The translations under genes were made by a program, and so were the position numbers. Positions 1 to 10,411 of a stretch of DNA of 64,000 nucleotides are shown one piece after another. The notes beneath the pieces were generated by a model. That model did not search any database. It saw only the letters and a list, made by a program, of their open reading frames with translations, and was not told the origin of the DNA. Positions within the stretch are counted from its first letter, which is position 1, and each line of letters opens with the position of its first letter. Origin of the DNA: Pleomorphomonas diazotrophica. Lineage in GTDB: Bacteria > Pseudomonadota > Alphaproteobacteria > Rhizobiales > Pleomorphomonadaceae. The DNA lies in contig NZ_PJNW01000005.1 in NCBI RefSeq assembly GCF_002844595.1, forward strand, positions 186,001-250,000. Reading direction: 5' to 3'.

Positions 1-1171
1 CCGGCCGGTCGGCGACGGACATGCGGCGGAGTGTCAAGACGCCGAGCATCAAGGCGGCGAGCGGCGCAAGATAGACCGGCGCCACCAGCCCCGGTCGGTT
101 CTCAAGCGTGGACAGAAAGCTCTGCGCTTCCGCGACATGATCGAGCCAGATCGGCCGAATGGCCGGATCGATGCCGCCGTAGGGGCCGGTCAGGCAGGCC
201 GGAAACAGTACGGCGGCAAGCGTCACCAGCAGCGAGGCAATGGCGACCAGCGCACCGCCACGCATCAGGATGCCTGGAACGCCATCGCCGTGACCGCGCA
301 ACAGAGCCGCCAGCGCGATGACGGCGCTACCACCCATGACCACTGGCGTCAGATAGGCGAAAGACAAGGCATCGCAGGCCGGCACCAACCAACGCGACGG
401 CGGGATGGTCGCCGCCGCCACAAGCAGCGTGCCGGCGATCAGCGCACCGGCAAACAACGTCAGTCCGCGCCGCCACCGGTCGGCGTCGATGGTCCAGGCG
501 ATGGCGAGGCCGAGGATGGCCAGGAGAATGGCAAGTAGCGTCTCCATGCCCACGGCGAGGCTGCCAGCCGCCGCTGCGCCGGCGACGATCGGCCAGCGGC
601 GGGCTTGGTCGGCTCGTACCAATCCCATCAGAACGCAGGCCAGCAACACTGCTTGAACATTGTGATGGTCGAAGGCGCCCGGCACGAAGATGCCCTTGAG
701 CTGCGGCGACAGGAAAATCATCAGGAGGGTGGCGAGGCGGGCGATCTCGCCACCGAAGCGGGCGGCGGCCGAAGCCAGCGCGACAGCGAAGGGGATTGCC
801 AGCAGTGCTGGCCAGAGGTGGGCCGCGAAGAGCTCGGCGCTGGCACGTCCGACCAAGGGAGTTGCGGCAAGAATGATGGTGGCGATCGGCAGGTCTACGA
901 GGCGAGACCAGTGCATCAGCAGGCCGCCGGGCGGATCGAGGCGATATTGCGTCAGGTCGAACCAGCTTTGGCCGGCAAGAAAATCGCGCACCTCGACGAG
1001 GCGCATCATCGAATCCGGGTCGTCCCAACCGGGTCCGAGGTCGGCGAGCCGGTTCACCCCAGCGAGCGCTAGGACGAAAAGCCCCAACGCGGCGGCGAAG
1101 ACGAAGCGGGCGCGCAGGCCGAGACCGAAGAGGACAGGAGCGGAGCCAAAGGCGCCTTGTTTCGAATTCAT
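1..1171 (-). CDS. GT-C superfamily (STT3-like) membrane glycosyltransferase, 3' end beyond the window
   Basis: The reverse strand reads open from an ATG at 1171 to the left edge (about 390 codons). The protein is strongly hydrophobic with about ten likely membrane segments. After the first segment there is an acidic loop (WDDPDSMMRLVEVRDFL) followed by MHWSRLVDLP. Further on is GAFDHHNVQ, which resembles the DHH-containing loop of STT3/AglB oligosaccharyltransferases. These traits fit a GT-C enzyme that uses a polyprenyl-linked sugar donor at the periplasmic face. The catalytic C-terminal domain is not visible, so STT3-like is a fold-level call and the acceptor is unknown. It is divergent from the GT2/gtrA pair, which could supply its lipid-linked donor. 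Other frames here give arginine-rich nonsense, which supports this one. Confidence 0.72.
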   Translation of the reverse strand, partial: MNSKQGAFGSAPVLFGLGLRARFVFAAALGLFVLALAGVNRLADLGPGWDDPDSMMRLVEVRDFLAGQSWFDLTQYRLDPPGGLLMHWSRLVDLPIATIILAATPLVGRASAELFAAHLWPALLAIPFAVALASAAARFGGEIARLATLLMIFLSPQLKGIFVPGAFDHHNVQAVLLACVLMGLVRADQARRWPIVAGAAAAGSLAVGMETLLAILLAILGLAIAWTIDADRWRRGLTLFAGALIAGTLLVAAATIPPSRWLVPACDALSFAYLTPVVMGGSAVIALAALLRGHGDGVPGILMRGGALVAIASLLVTLAAVLFPACLTGPYGGIDPAIRPIWLDHVAEAQSFLSTLENRPGLVAPVYLAPLAALMLGVLTLRRMSVADRP

Positions 1172-1223
1172 TGACCAAAGCCGACGACAGAACGTGGGAA
1201 AGCCGGGCACACGCGAAGCGTCG

Positions 1224-1239
1224 TTAGCCTTGCCTTAAC
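1224..1239. promoter_or_regulatory. Possible CtrA-type binding site
   Basis: TTAG-N7-TTAAC lies in the 131-bp divergent space between two envelope-glycan genes. The alphaproteobacterial CtrA consensus is TTAA-N7-TTAA(C), so one base differs. No CtrA gene is in the window. A short match like this can occur by chance. Confidence 0.25.
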
Positions 1240-1302
1240 ACGATGGATAAAAGGTAAAGGCGGCGCACCGCCCATCGCGGTCCGCATCCTCCGGATGGCC
1301 CC

Positions 1303-2364
1303 ATGACCGCAAGTGAGATCGCAACCGACACCACCCCCGTCTTTCCGGGGCTCGATATCGCAGTGGTTCTGCCCTGCTACAACGAGGGTGCGACCATCGG
1401 CGCCGTGGTGCGCGGCTTCCGTGCAGCTTTGCCGGAGGCGCGCATCTGCGTCTTCGACAACAACTCCTCCGACCGCACCGCCATCGAGGCACGGGTGGCC
1501 GGCGCCGAAGTGATCCGCGAGGGTCGGCAGGGCAAAGGCCACGTCGTCAGGCGCATGTTCGCCGACATCGATGCCGACATCTACGTCATGGCCGACGGCG
1601 ACGGCACCTATGATCCACGCGACGCCGTGGACCTCGTCCGGGCGTTGGTCACCGAACGTGCCGACATGGCCGTCGGTGTACGCCGCAACGTCACCGTTGA
1701 CGCCGGTCGTTCCGGGCATGCCCTGGGCAATCGGCTTTTCAACGGACTCTATCGGCGGCTGTTCGGCCCCGACTTCACCGACGTTTTCTCCGGCTACCGC
1801 GCCTTCACGCGGCGCTTCGTCAAAAGCTTCCCGGCCGTGTCGCATGGCTTCGAGATCGAGACGGAGATGGCCGTGCATGCCGGACAGCTTCACATTCCCA
1901 CCGTGGAGCTACAGCTCGACTACGGCCGCCGCGTCGAGGGGGCACCGTCCAAGCTGCGCACCTTCCGCGACGGCTTCCGCATTCTGATGATGTTCGCCAT
2001 GCTGGTGAAGGAGACGCGTCCAAGCCTTTTCTTCGGCGTGCTCTCGGGCGCATTCGCCGCCGCCGCGGTCATCCTGGCTCTGCCGGTCTTCGCGACCTAT
2101 GTCGAGACCGGTCTGGTGCCGCGCCTGCCGACCGCCGTGCTGTCGACCGGTCTGACGATCCTCGCCGCGCTTGTGGCGACCGCCGGGCTCGTGCTCGACA
2201 GCCTCGCCCGCTCCCGCGTCGAGCAAAAGCGCATCCTCTATCTGTCGATCCCCGCGCTCCGGCCAACGGAGGAACCTGCCGAGGCAGAAACGGCAGCGAA
2301 TCTCGCGGCCCTCCGTGACCTCATGCACCGGCTTGATCGCCTGTCCGACCGCAAGGCGGGTTGA
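1303..2364 (+). CDS. GT2 family glycosyltransferase with C-terminal membrane anchor
   Basis: 353 aa. An N-terminal GT-A domain (residues ~15-230) shows VVLPCYNEGATIGAVVRGF, then the donor-binding DGDGTYDP motif and the FSGYRAFTRRF stretch typical of dolichol-phosphate-mannose-synthase-like bacterial enzymes. Two hydrophobic segments follow (~240-300) and then a charged tail. The family moves a sugar from a nucleotide donor onto undecaprenyl phosphate at the inner face of the inner membrane. The next gene starts 1 bp after the stop and encodes a GtrA protein, so the two probably act together: make the lipid-linked sugar, then flip it. The sugar is not predictable from sequence. Confidence 0.85.
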   Translation: MTASEIATDTTPVFPGLDIAVVLPCYNEGATIGAVVRGFRAALPEARICVFDNNSSDRTAIEARVAGAEVIREGRQGKGHVVRRMFADIDADIYVMADGDGTYDPRDAVDLVRALVTERADMAVGVRRNVTVDAGRSGHALGNRLFNGLYRRLFGPDFTDVFSGYRAFTRRFVKSFPAVSHGFEIETEMAVHAGQLHIPTVELQLDYGRRVEGAPSKLRTFRDGFRILMMFAMLVKETRPSLFFGVLSGAFAAAAVILALPVFATYVETGLVPRLPTAVLSTGLTILAALVATAGLVLDSLARSRVEQKRILYLSIPALRPTEEPAEAETAANLAALRDLMHRLDRLSDRKAG

Positions 2365-2365
2365 G

Positions 2366-2761
2366 ATGCCCCTCGTCGTCAGGCGGCTGGGCGGCTTTGC
2401 TCTTGCAGGTTTCAGCGGCTTCGCCGTCGATGCGGGACTGACCGAGGCGCTCGCCGGTCTGGGCATCAGCCCTTACCTTGGCCGCGTCTTCGCGGTGGCC
2501 GTCGCCATCGCCGTCACCTACACGATCAACCGCAATCTTACCTGGAAAGAACGGCGCGTACCGGTGCCGGGCCGCCGGGCGCGCTATTTCGCGGTATCGC
2601 TCGTCTCGATCGCCGCCAACTACCTAGTCTTTGCCGCTGCCCTTGTCGCCTTGCCCGGCCTGCGCCCAGTGCTCGCCGTAGCGGCGGGAACCGGTGTCGG
2701 CATGGTAATGAATTTTGTCGGTTATTCCCGTCTGGTCTTCAAGAATGATCAGGCGGCGTAG
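2366..2761 (+). CDS. GtrA family membrane protein (polyprenyl-phosphate-sugar flippase-like)
   Basis: 131 aa with four predicted membrane helices and the GtrA hallmarks: F.LAGFSGFAVDAGLTEAL near the N-terminus, the TYTINRNLTW motif after helix 2, and a C-terminal MVMNFVGYSRLVFK. GtrA proteins are thought to flip polyprenyl-phosphate-linked sugars across the inner membrane. I chose the ATG at 2366, directly after the stop of the GT2 gene; reading further upstream would only extend into that gene. The 3' end overlaps the convergent olsB gene by 13 bp. Confidence 0.88.
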   Translation: MPLVVRRLGGFALAGFSGFAVDAGLTEALAGLGISPYLGRVFAVAVAIAVTYTINRNLTWKERRVPVPGRRARYFAVSLVSIAANYLVFAAALVALPGLRPVLAVAAGTGVGMVMNFVGYSRLVFKNDQAA

Positions 2762-3624
2762 CGACTGGCGTCGGCGCCGTAATACTTGACGTAGCGCTCG
2801 GAGATGCGATCGACCGGCAACACGATCATCACGTCGGTGGTGCCGAAGGGACGATCGACGACTGCACCACGGCCAACCATGGCGCCGAGGCGAAGATACC
2901 CCTTGATGAGCGGCGGCATTCCGGCGAGCGCGGCGCGCATGTCCACCGTCTCGATCGGCAGCCGGTTCATGGAGACGGCACGCTCGGGCCGCGCCTCTAC
3001 CAGCCAATCGGCGTCGGCAGACGCGTGATGATGCAAGAAGGAGAGCGGCAGGGCTAGAGCGTTGGGATCCGTGCCCTCGAAGGAGGCGCAGCCGATCATG
3101 GCGTCAATGCCGTTGTTCAGCACATAGGCCCAGATGCCCTGCCACAGGAGTTCGACGGTGCGCTTGCTGCGATAGGGCTTCATGACGCAGGACCGGCCAA
3201 GCTCAAGAAACTCAAGGCCGGCATGACGGGCGAGCAGCGGCTCGATGGAAAACTCGCCGGCGGTGTAGAAGCCGCGATGACGCTCGGCCACGGTCTGTCG
3301 CAACAGGCGATAGGTGCCGACGATGCGCGGCCGGGCCTTGCGGAACGGCCGAATCTCGACATCGTCGTGGTCGAGAACGAGCAGATGGTCGCAATAACGA
3401 TCGAAGGCGTCGGCATCGCGACGGCGGATGAGGGTGCGCGGGTCGGCTGTGGCCTGCATCTCTCCGTAGAAGACGCGATAGCGCAGCGCCTGGGCGGCGC
3501 GGACCTCGGCGGTCGAACGGGCCAGCCGCACCTCCAGCGCACCCATGCGGCCGAGGGGAGCAGCCTCACCCGCCACCGTGCGCCTCGCTTGCGTTGCAGG
3601 GAAAGTGCCAGGAAGTCCGAACAT
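2749..3624 (-). CDS. olsB: L-ornithine N-alpha-acyltransferase, hemolysin-like GNAT (OlsB)
   Basis: 291 aa from the ATG at 3624, which has GGAGGG six bases upstream; two earlier in-frame ATGs (3648, 3657) lack such a site. The GNAT-like fold has RAAQALRYRVFYGEM near the N-terminus, the FDRYCDHLLV segment, a central GEFSIEP.. LELGRSCV block and a C-terminal LIKGYLRLGA motif, the pattern of OlsB/hemolysin-like acyltransferases. OlsB transfers 3-hydroxyacyl groups from acyl-ACP to ornithine, giving lyso-ornithine lipid. The partner O-acyltransferase OlsA is not adjacent; the PlsC-like gene at 17.5 kb is the only acylglycerol-type acyltransferase in the window. OlsB is inferred from similarity by eye. 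Confidence 0.8.
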   Translation of the reverse strand: MFGLPGTFPATQARRTVAGEAAPLGRMGALEVRLARSTAEVRAAQALRYRVFYGEMQATADPRTLIRRRDADAFDRYCDHLLVLDHDDVEIRPFRKARPRIVGTYRLLRQTVAERHRGFYTAGEFSIEPLLARHAGLEFLELGRSCVMKPYRSKRTVELLWQGIWAYVLNNGIDAMIGCASFEGTDPNALALPLSFLHHHASADADWLVEARPERAVSMNRLPIETVDMRAALAGMPPLIKGYLRLGAMVGRGAVVDRPFGTTDVMIVLPVDRISERYVKYYGADASRYAA

Positions 3625-3835
3625 CGTGAGCCCTCCGCCAAAAAGCATAGCCACCATCCCATCCTTGCCGCGAGGATAGTGACAGTTCGCCGACGATCTC
3701 GTGACATTTTGGTAGCAGATCCGGCAGGGAAAGCTGCTAACTCTCGACTCAATCTAGCCAGGATGTGGATTGCTTAAGGGAAGTTTGACAGGTTGCATCC
3801 TATGGTTTGCCGCTTTCTTCGACGAGTGAAGGCCA

Positions 3836-4876
3836 ATGGCATCCCAAGGCAATCTCATCCTAATTTCGATCATAATACCGGTCTTCAATGAAGAAGATGC
3901 CATCGAGCCGTTTCTTCGCCGAGTCGCTCAGCCGGCGGAGACAGCCTGCCGGTTGGTCGGCCCGGACATGAGTTACGAGTTGCTTTTCGTCGACGACGGC
4001 AGCCAAGATGGTACTTATGCCTATCTGATGGAAGCGCGCCTACGGCAACCCGAAATCGAAGTGGTGTCACTGTCGCGCAATTTCGGTAAGGACGCAGCTC
4101 TCACCGCTGGCCTTCACAACGCTCGTGGCCGCGTCATCATCCCCATGGATGTCGATCTGCAGGACCCCCCTGAAGTGCTGCCGGAAATGGTCAGACATTG
4201 GCAGTCAGGTGCCGAAGTGGTCAACGTCAAACGGTCGGACCGCCTATCCGACACTTCTTCAAAACGAATTTCGGCTGAGTGGTTTTACAAAGTATACAAT
4301 CGACTGGCCGAACGCCCAATCCCCGAGAACGTCGGGGATTTCCGGCTGCTTGACCGTGTGGTTGTCGACGCGCTGTTGAACATGCCCGAGCGTGCTCGCT
4401 TTATGAAAGGGCTTGTCTCCTGGGTTGGGTTCCATCAGGAGACCGTGCAAGCCAAGCGCGAGCTCCGCACAGCAGGTAGTAGTAAGTGGCGCCCGTGGCC
4501 ATTGTGGAACTTCGCGCTTGACGGTTTTGCTGGCTCGACAACCGTTCCGCTCCGTATCTGGACCTACATAGGATCGGCTATTGCGCTGAGTGCCTTCCTC
4601 TACAGTCTATTTTTGGTGGTGCGACGGATTGTCGCGGGCACCGATACGCCAGGCTATACTTCCTTGATGGTGGTAATGCTGCTTTTCGGCGGCATTAACT
4701 TCATGGCACTGGGAATTATGGGCGAATATATTGGCCGCATCGCTGCGGAGGTTCGCGGCCGGCCTCTCTACATCGAACGTCGCTCTACGCTGCGAGACCG
4801 ATCCGCCGCCAAGAATGGGTTACCCGCCACGGCAGACGTTGTTTCCGCATCTTCAGAAGAGAGTCGATCAGCATAA
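3836..4876 (+). CDS. GtrB-like polyprenyl-phosphate glycosyltransferase (GT2)
   Basis: 346 aa. The N-terminal GT-A domain has ISIIIPVFNEEDAIEPFLRR, LLFVDDGSQDGT, SLSRNFGKDAALTAGL and the acidic MDVDLQDPPEVLP donor site. FRLLDR and FMKGLVSWVGF follow, then two C-terminal helices (~235-310) with GGINFMALGIMGEYIGRI, as in GtrB/bactoprenol glucosyltransferases. It would load a sugar onto undecaprenyl phosphate for O-antigen or surface-glycan modification. The start has GTGAAGG just upstream. The gene lies in a stretch with visibly lower GC and more A/T-ending codons than its neighbours, and is followed after 3 bp by a GT-C-type membrane protein, suggesting a co-inherited pair. Confidence 0.88.
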   Translation: MASQGNLILISIIIPVFNEEDAIEPFLRRVAQPAETACRLVGPDMSYELLFVDDGSQDGTYAYLMEARLRQPEIEVVSLSRNFGKDAALTAGLHNARGRVIIPMDVDLQDPPEVLPEMVRHWQSGAEVVNVKRSDRLSDTSSKRISAEWFYKVYNRLAERPIPENVGDFRLLDRVVVDALLNMPERARFMKGLVSWVGFHQETVQAKRELRTAGSSKWRPWPLWNFALDGFAGSTTVPLRIWTYIGSAIALSAFLYSLFLVVRRIVAGTDTPGYTSLMVVMLLFGGINFMALGIMGEYIGRIAAEVRGRPLYIERRSTLRDRSAAKNGLPATADVVSASSEESRSA

Positions 4877-4879
4877 GCC

Positions 4880-6385
4880 ATGAAACTACCTATTAGCGAC
4901 ACAAAGCAACGCCTCCTTCTTGCATTTATAGCCACCGCGAGCGTTCTTTTTTACATTTCGCGACCAACGAAAGACGATATTAGTTGGCTCCTAGTTGTGG
5001 CGGATTCCCTGCTAGACGGAGGACGTCTCTACGACGACATTATCGAAACCAACCCCCCAATGTCTGTATTAATTTATACTCCAGCCATTATTCTTGAACG
5101 TATTTTTCATCTTAAGGCAGAGATATTTGTTATTTTGCAGACTATGATTACCTGTCTGCTATGCATTGAGTTTTCAACGCGCCTTATTGCAAGGTCCGGA
5201 CTCAACATGAAATCTGGGATATTTCGGATCGCAACGGCCTTTGTCATCATAGTCTTGCCAATGGGCGCTTTTGGCCAAAAGGACCACTTGGCTTTCGTCG
5301 CCTCGCTACCACTTCTGCTCATCATCGCCAGTGCGGACCGCCGGCAGTTTACTTGCTCGGACCAACTCGTCGCGGGGTTGTTCGGCGGGCTCACCATGGC
5401 CATCAAGCCGCAGTTTGCTCTTGTTTTCATCCTCCCCTGTCTTGCAATGTTTTTTCAAAGGCGCCGGATATCGGATCTCCACAGTCCGGCCTTTATAGCC
5501 GCTGGTGCTCTAGTTGTGATTTACGCGGTTATTATCTGCCTGCTTTTCCCCAGCTTCACCTCGAAAATGCTGCCAGTACTCACCGAAATCTACCGTCCTG
5601 TTCATGAGAATCGGCTTTTGCTACTACTGCCAAACTATTTTGGCGGCTATATCTTACTAGTTCTCATCGTTGCTGTTTGGCCCCTTGGTAGGAAGGTGCT
5701 CCAGCCCTTGCCATTAGTACTCCTTCTCGCCGGCATTGGCTTTTTTCTTGCCTTCATGGAACAGGCAAAGGGCTGGCCATATCAGGCATATCCGGCTCTG
5801 GCTTCCGGCTTACTTCTCGGCCTGAGCGTTACCCTGCCGGTTTTCAATCGGGAAGTTGGTCCGTCGCGCTCGGCCTTCTTCATCTGGCTGGGCAGCTTCG
5901 CAGTCTTGTTTGCTTGGGCGGCTCGGTTTTTAGTTTGGTCATGGATAGATTACACGCCCATAGAAAAGGCGGTGTTTGACCTTGAGCTCAAACAGCCAAG
6001 CATCCTTTCCATTGCTGCTTCACACGGTCCGGGGCATCCAGTAACGAGGGATGTTAATGGCAAATGGGCAGGCACTCTGAGTTCCCGATGGATAACGGTT
6101 GGAGCCCTAAAACAAAAAAAGCTCGGAAATCTGTCGGACGAAAGAAACCGCTCGCTCGACAATTGGGTGTCGCTTGACCGGGCCTATCTTCGACACGACA
6201 TTTTGGAAAAGAAGCCGGATGTTATCCTGGTGCAGCGGAGCTCCGATTTTGATTGGCTCGCTTGGGCACAGGAGGACCCGTCAATCGCGGCCGCCTTTGC
6301 CCACTATCAACGAACCAGCTCGGTTGCCAACCCAGAGGACCCCGGCACTATCGAAATTTGGCGCCGGCTGCCCAATGGCTCTTGA
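4880..6385 (+). CDS. Polytopic membrane protein, probable GT-C glycosyltransferase
   Basis: 501 aa with about ten predicted membrane segments in the first 350 residues and a soluble C-terminal part of about 145 residues. An acidic DDISWLLVVADSLLDG loop sits after the first helix, followed by YDDIIETNPPMS, which resembles the first periplasmic loop of PMT/ArnT-like GT-C enzymes. The downstream stretch FGQKDHLAF is also typical of this group. It starts 3 bp after the gtrB-like gene, so it may be the dedicated transferase that takes the GtrB-made lipid-linked sugar, as Gtr(type) proteins do in gtrABC systems. Codon use is AT-richer than neighbouring core genes, a sign of transfer. The acceptor is unknown. 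Confidence 0.68.
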   Translation: MKLPISDTKQRLLLAFIATASVLFYISRPTKDDISWLLVVADSLLDGGRLYDDIIETNPPMSVLIYTPAIILERIFHLKAEIFVILQTMITCLLCIEFSTRLIARSGLNMKSGIFRIATAFVIIVLPMGAFGQKDHLAFVASLPLLLIIASADRRQFTCSDQLVAGLFGGLTMAIKPQFALVFILPCLAMFFQRRRISDLHSPAFIAAGALVVIYAVIICLLFPSFTSKMLPVLTEIYRPVHENRLLLLLPNYFGGYILLVLIVAVWPLGRKVLQPLPLVLLLAGIGFFLAFMEQAKGWPYQAYPALASGLLLGLSVTLPVFNREVGPSRSAFFIWLGSFAVLFAWAARFLVWSWIDYTPIEKAVFDLELKQPSILSIAASHGPGHPVTRDVNGKWAGTLSSRWITVGALKQKKLGNLSDERNRSLDNWVSLDRAYLRHDILEKKPDVILVQRSSDFDWLAWAQEDPSIAAAFAHYQRTSSVANPEDPGTIEIWRRLPNGS

Positions 6386-6411
6386 GACGAGACAAGGATA
6401 CGCGGGCTTGT

Positions 6412-6440
6412 CTTGCGTCGCCTTCGCCGGCAACCTATAT
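6412..6440 (+). promoter_or_regulatory. RpoH (sigma-32) type heat-shock promoter of dnaK
   Basis: CTTG at 6412-6415, an 18-base spacer, then CCTATAT at 6434-6440. This fits the alphaproteobacterial heat-shock consensus CTTG-N17/18-CYTATNT. It lies 27 bp after the preceding stop codon and about 125 bp before the dnaK start, so dnaK has its own promoter independent of the surface-glycan genes upstream. Confidence 0.72.
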
Positions 6441-6566
6441 ACCGGCCGAATTCGGGGACTTCCCCGGTCAGCATTCAAGGGAAAAACGGGGACCGGCCGG
6501 AGATCCGGCATCTAGCCGAATGCCTCGGAAGGGGGTTCGGACGGTCTGCCTGAACGGAGTGACGAA

Positions 6567-8465
<1,899 letters not shown>

Positions 8466-8486
8466 GGCCGGGCTTCCTGTGCACCC

Positions 8487-8515
8487 CGGCTCTCCGGCCC
8501 GCAACCGGAGAGCCG
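8487..8515 (+). terminator. dnaK-dnaJ intercistronic hairpin (partial terminator or processing site)
   Basis: Perfect 11-bp stem CGGCTCTCCGG / CCGGAGAGCCG with a 7-base loop, followed by TTTCC rather than a long U run. Such a structure would lower dnaJ expression relative to dnaK or protect the dnaK transcript end, matching the need for far more DnaK than DnaJ. Whether it terminates is inference. Confidence 0.6.
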
Positions 8516-8574
8516 TTTCCTGTTGAGGGCGGGCGGGAGGCGCCGCCCTGGGTTTCTCCCACTCGGGACCAACG

Positions 8575-9705
8575 ATGGCCAAACGCGATTATTACGACGT
8601 GCTGGGCGTTTCCCGCGACGCCGACGAAAAGACGCTGAAGAGCGCCTTCCGCAAGCTCGCCATGCAATTGCATCCCGACAAGAATCCGGGAGATACCACC
8701 GCCGAGGCCCGCTTCAAGGAAGCCAACGAAGCCTATGAGGTTCTGAAGGACCCGCAGAAAAAGGCTGCTTACGACCGCTTCGGCCACGCCGCCTTCGAGA
8801 ACGGCATGGGCGGCCGCGGCGCGGACGCCGGCTTCGGCGCCTCAATGGCCGACATTTTCGACGACATTTTCGGCGAGTTCATGGGCGGCGGCCGGCGCAG
8901 TCGACCCAACGGCCGCGAACGCGGCGCCGACCTTCGCTACAATCTCGACGTCACGTTGGAAGAGGCCTTCGCCGGCAAGACGGTCGAGATCCATGTTCCC
9001 ACCTCGATCACCTGCGTGAAATGCTCCGGCACCGGCGCTAAGCCGGGAACCAGCCCGCAGACCTGCCGGACCTGCGGCGGCAGCGGCAAGGTCAGGGCCA
9101 GCCAGGGCTTTTTCACCATCGAGCGCACCTGTCCCACCTGCCAGGGCCGCGGCGAAACCATCGCCAGTCCTTGCGAGGTCTGTTCGGGAACCGGACGCAC
9201 CACGCAGGAGCGGACGCTGTCGGTGAACATTCCCTCGGGCATCGAGGATGGCACCCGCATCCGGCTTTCCGGCGAGGGTGAGGCCGGTCTCCGGGGCGGT
9301 CCGGCCGGCGATCTCTACATCTTCATTTCGCTTCGCCCGCACGCCTTCTTCCAGCGCGACGGTGCCGACCTCCACTGCCGCGTGCCGATCTCCATGACCA
9401 CGGCGGCGCTCGGCGGCGAGTTCGAGGTGCCCACCATCGACGGCAGCAAGACCAAGGTACGCGTGCCGGAGGGGACCCAGACCGGCAAGCAGTTTCGTCT
9501 GAGGTCCAAGGGCATGCCGGTGCTGCGCTCGCGGGACGTCGGCGACATGTATATCAATGTCACCGTCGAGACGCCGCAGCGCCTGACGCGTCGGCAGCGC
9601 GAACTGCTCGAGGAGTTCGAGCGAGAGTCGTCCGGCGAGAATAATCCCGAATCGGCCGGCTTCTTTGCCCGGGTCCGCGATTTCTTTGACAATCTGGGTA
9701 GCTGA
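8575..9705 (+). CDS. dnaJ: Co-chaperone DnaJ (Hsp40)
   Basis: 376 aa. J domain at residues 1-70 with HPD at 33-35, a Gly/Phe-rich stretch (~75-110), a zinc-finger region with four CxxCxGxG-type repeats (first CVKCSGTG, last CEVCSGTG), and the C-terminal substrate-binding domain. It delivers unfolded clients to DnaK and stimulates its ATPase. It follows dnaK by 109 bp, with a hairpin between them. Nothing is missing relative to type I DnaJ proteins. Confidence 0.98.
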   Translation: MAKRDYYDVLGVSRDADEKTLKSAFRKLAMQLHPDKNPGDTTAEARFKEANEAYEVLKDPQKKAAYDRFGHAAFENGMGGRGADAGFGASMADIFDDIFGEFMGGGRRSRPNGRERGADLRYNLDVTLEEAFAGKTVEIHVPTSITCVKCSGTGAKPGTSPQTCRTCGGSGKVRASQGFFTIERTCPTCQGRGETIASPCEVCSGTGRTTQERTLSVNIPSGIEDGTRIRLSGEGEAGLRGGPAGDLYIFISLRPHAFFQRDGADLHCRVPISMTTAALGGEFEVPTIDGSKTKVRVPEGTQTGKQFRLRSKGMPVLRSRDVGDMYINVTVETPQRLTRRQRELLEEFERESSGENNPESAGFFARVRDFFDNLGS

Positions 9706-9780
9706 GCCTCCAGACCGATGACATGCCCCAGGCTTAAGCTGTGATCCGAGATGTCTGCAAGCCGAACCGGGGAGTGAGGG

Positions 9781-10398
9781 ATGTTCGTGCATCGACTGCG
9801 GGATGAAGCGATCGCCGAGGCAAAGCGGGTGCGTTGCCATTATTCGGACGATCTCAAATTCCTGAGAAGCTGGGCTGCAAAGCCGCTCACGACCGGCGCC
9901 GTGAGCCCTTCTGGACGTTGGCTTGCCCGCGCCATGGCCGCTGCCGTCGATCCTGCCTGGGAGGGAACGGTGGTCGAGCTGGGGCCTGGCACCGGCGCGG
10001 TCACCGCCGCACTCCTGGCCCGAGGCGTCGCGCCGGAGCGCCTATTGGCCATCGAGTATAATCCGGACTTCGCCGAGCACATTCGAGGCCGCTTTCCCGG
10101 TCTCGGCGTGACCGTGGGCGATGCCTATCAGTTCGGTGACGCGCTGCAGCGCGCCGGTATCGACAAGGTGGCGGCGGTCGTCTCCTCCCTGCCGCTGTTC
10201 ACTCAGCCGCCGCTCCGCCGCCGCCGTCTCCTTGACGAAGCAATGACGGCTCTCGATCCAGGGCGCCCCTTCATCCAGTTTTCCTATGCGCTGGTGCCGC
10301 CGGTTCCCGCAGAGGCGGGGCGTTGGACGCTGGACGTCAGCGGGTGGATCGTCCGCAATCTGCCGCCCGCCCGTGTCTGGACCTACCGCAAGGCTTGA
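9781..10398 (+). CDS. pmtA: PmtA-type phosphatidylethanolamine N-methyltransferase
   Basis: 205 aa, class I SAM-dependent methyltransferase. Visible are FLRSWAAKPLTTGAVSPSG, the SAM-binding VVELGPGTGAVTAALLARG and LLAIEYNPDF, typical of the Sinorhizobium/Rhodobacter PmtA family. The closely related KsgA-like and rRNA methyltransferases lack the TGAVSPS lead-in. PmtA methylates phosphatidylethanolamine in three steps to phosphatidylcholine at the inner membrane. The strong Shine-Dalgarno GGGGAGTGAGGG precedes the ATG. The position directly after dnaJ is shared with rhizobial genomes. A MarR-type gene converges on it 13 bp downstream. Confidence 0.8.
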   Translation: MFVHRLRDEAIAEAKRVRCHYSDDLKFLRSWAAKPLTTGAVSPSGRWLARAMAAAVDPAWEGTVVELGPGTGAVTAALLARGVAPERLLAIEYNPDFAEHIRGRFPGLGVTVGDAYQFGDALQRAGIDKVAAVVSSLPLFTQPPLRRRRLLDEAMTALDPGRPFIQFSYALVPPVPAEAGRWTLDVSGWIVRNLPPARVWTYRKA

Positions 10399-10411
10399 AG
10401 CAGCAAGGCGG

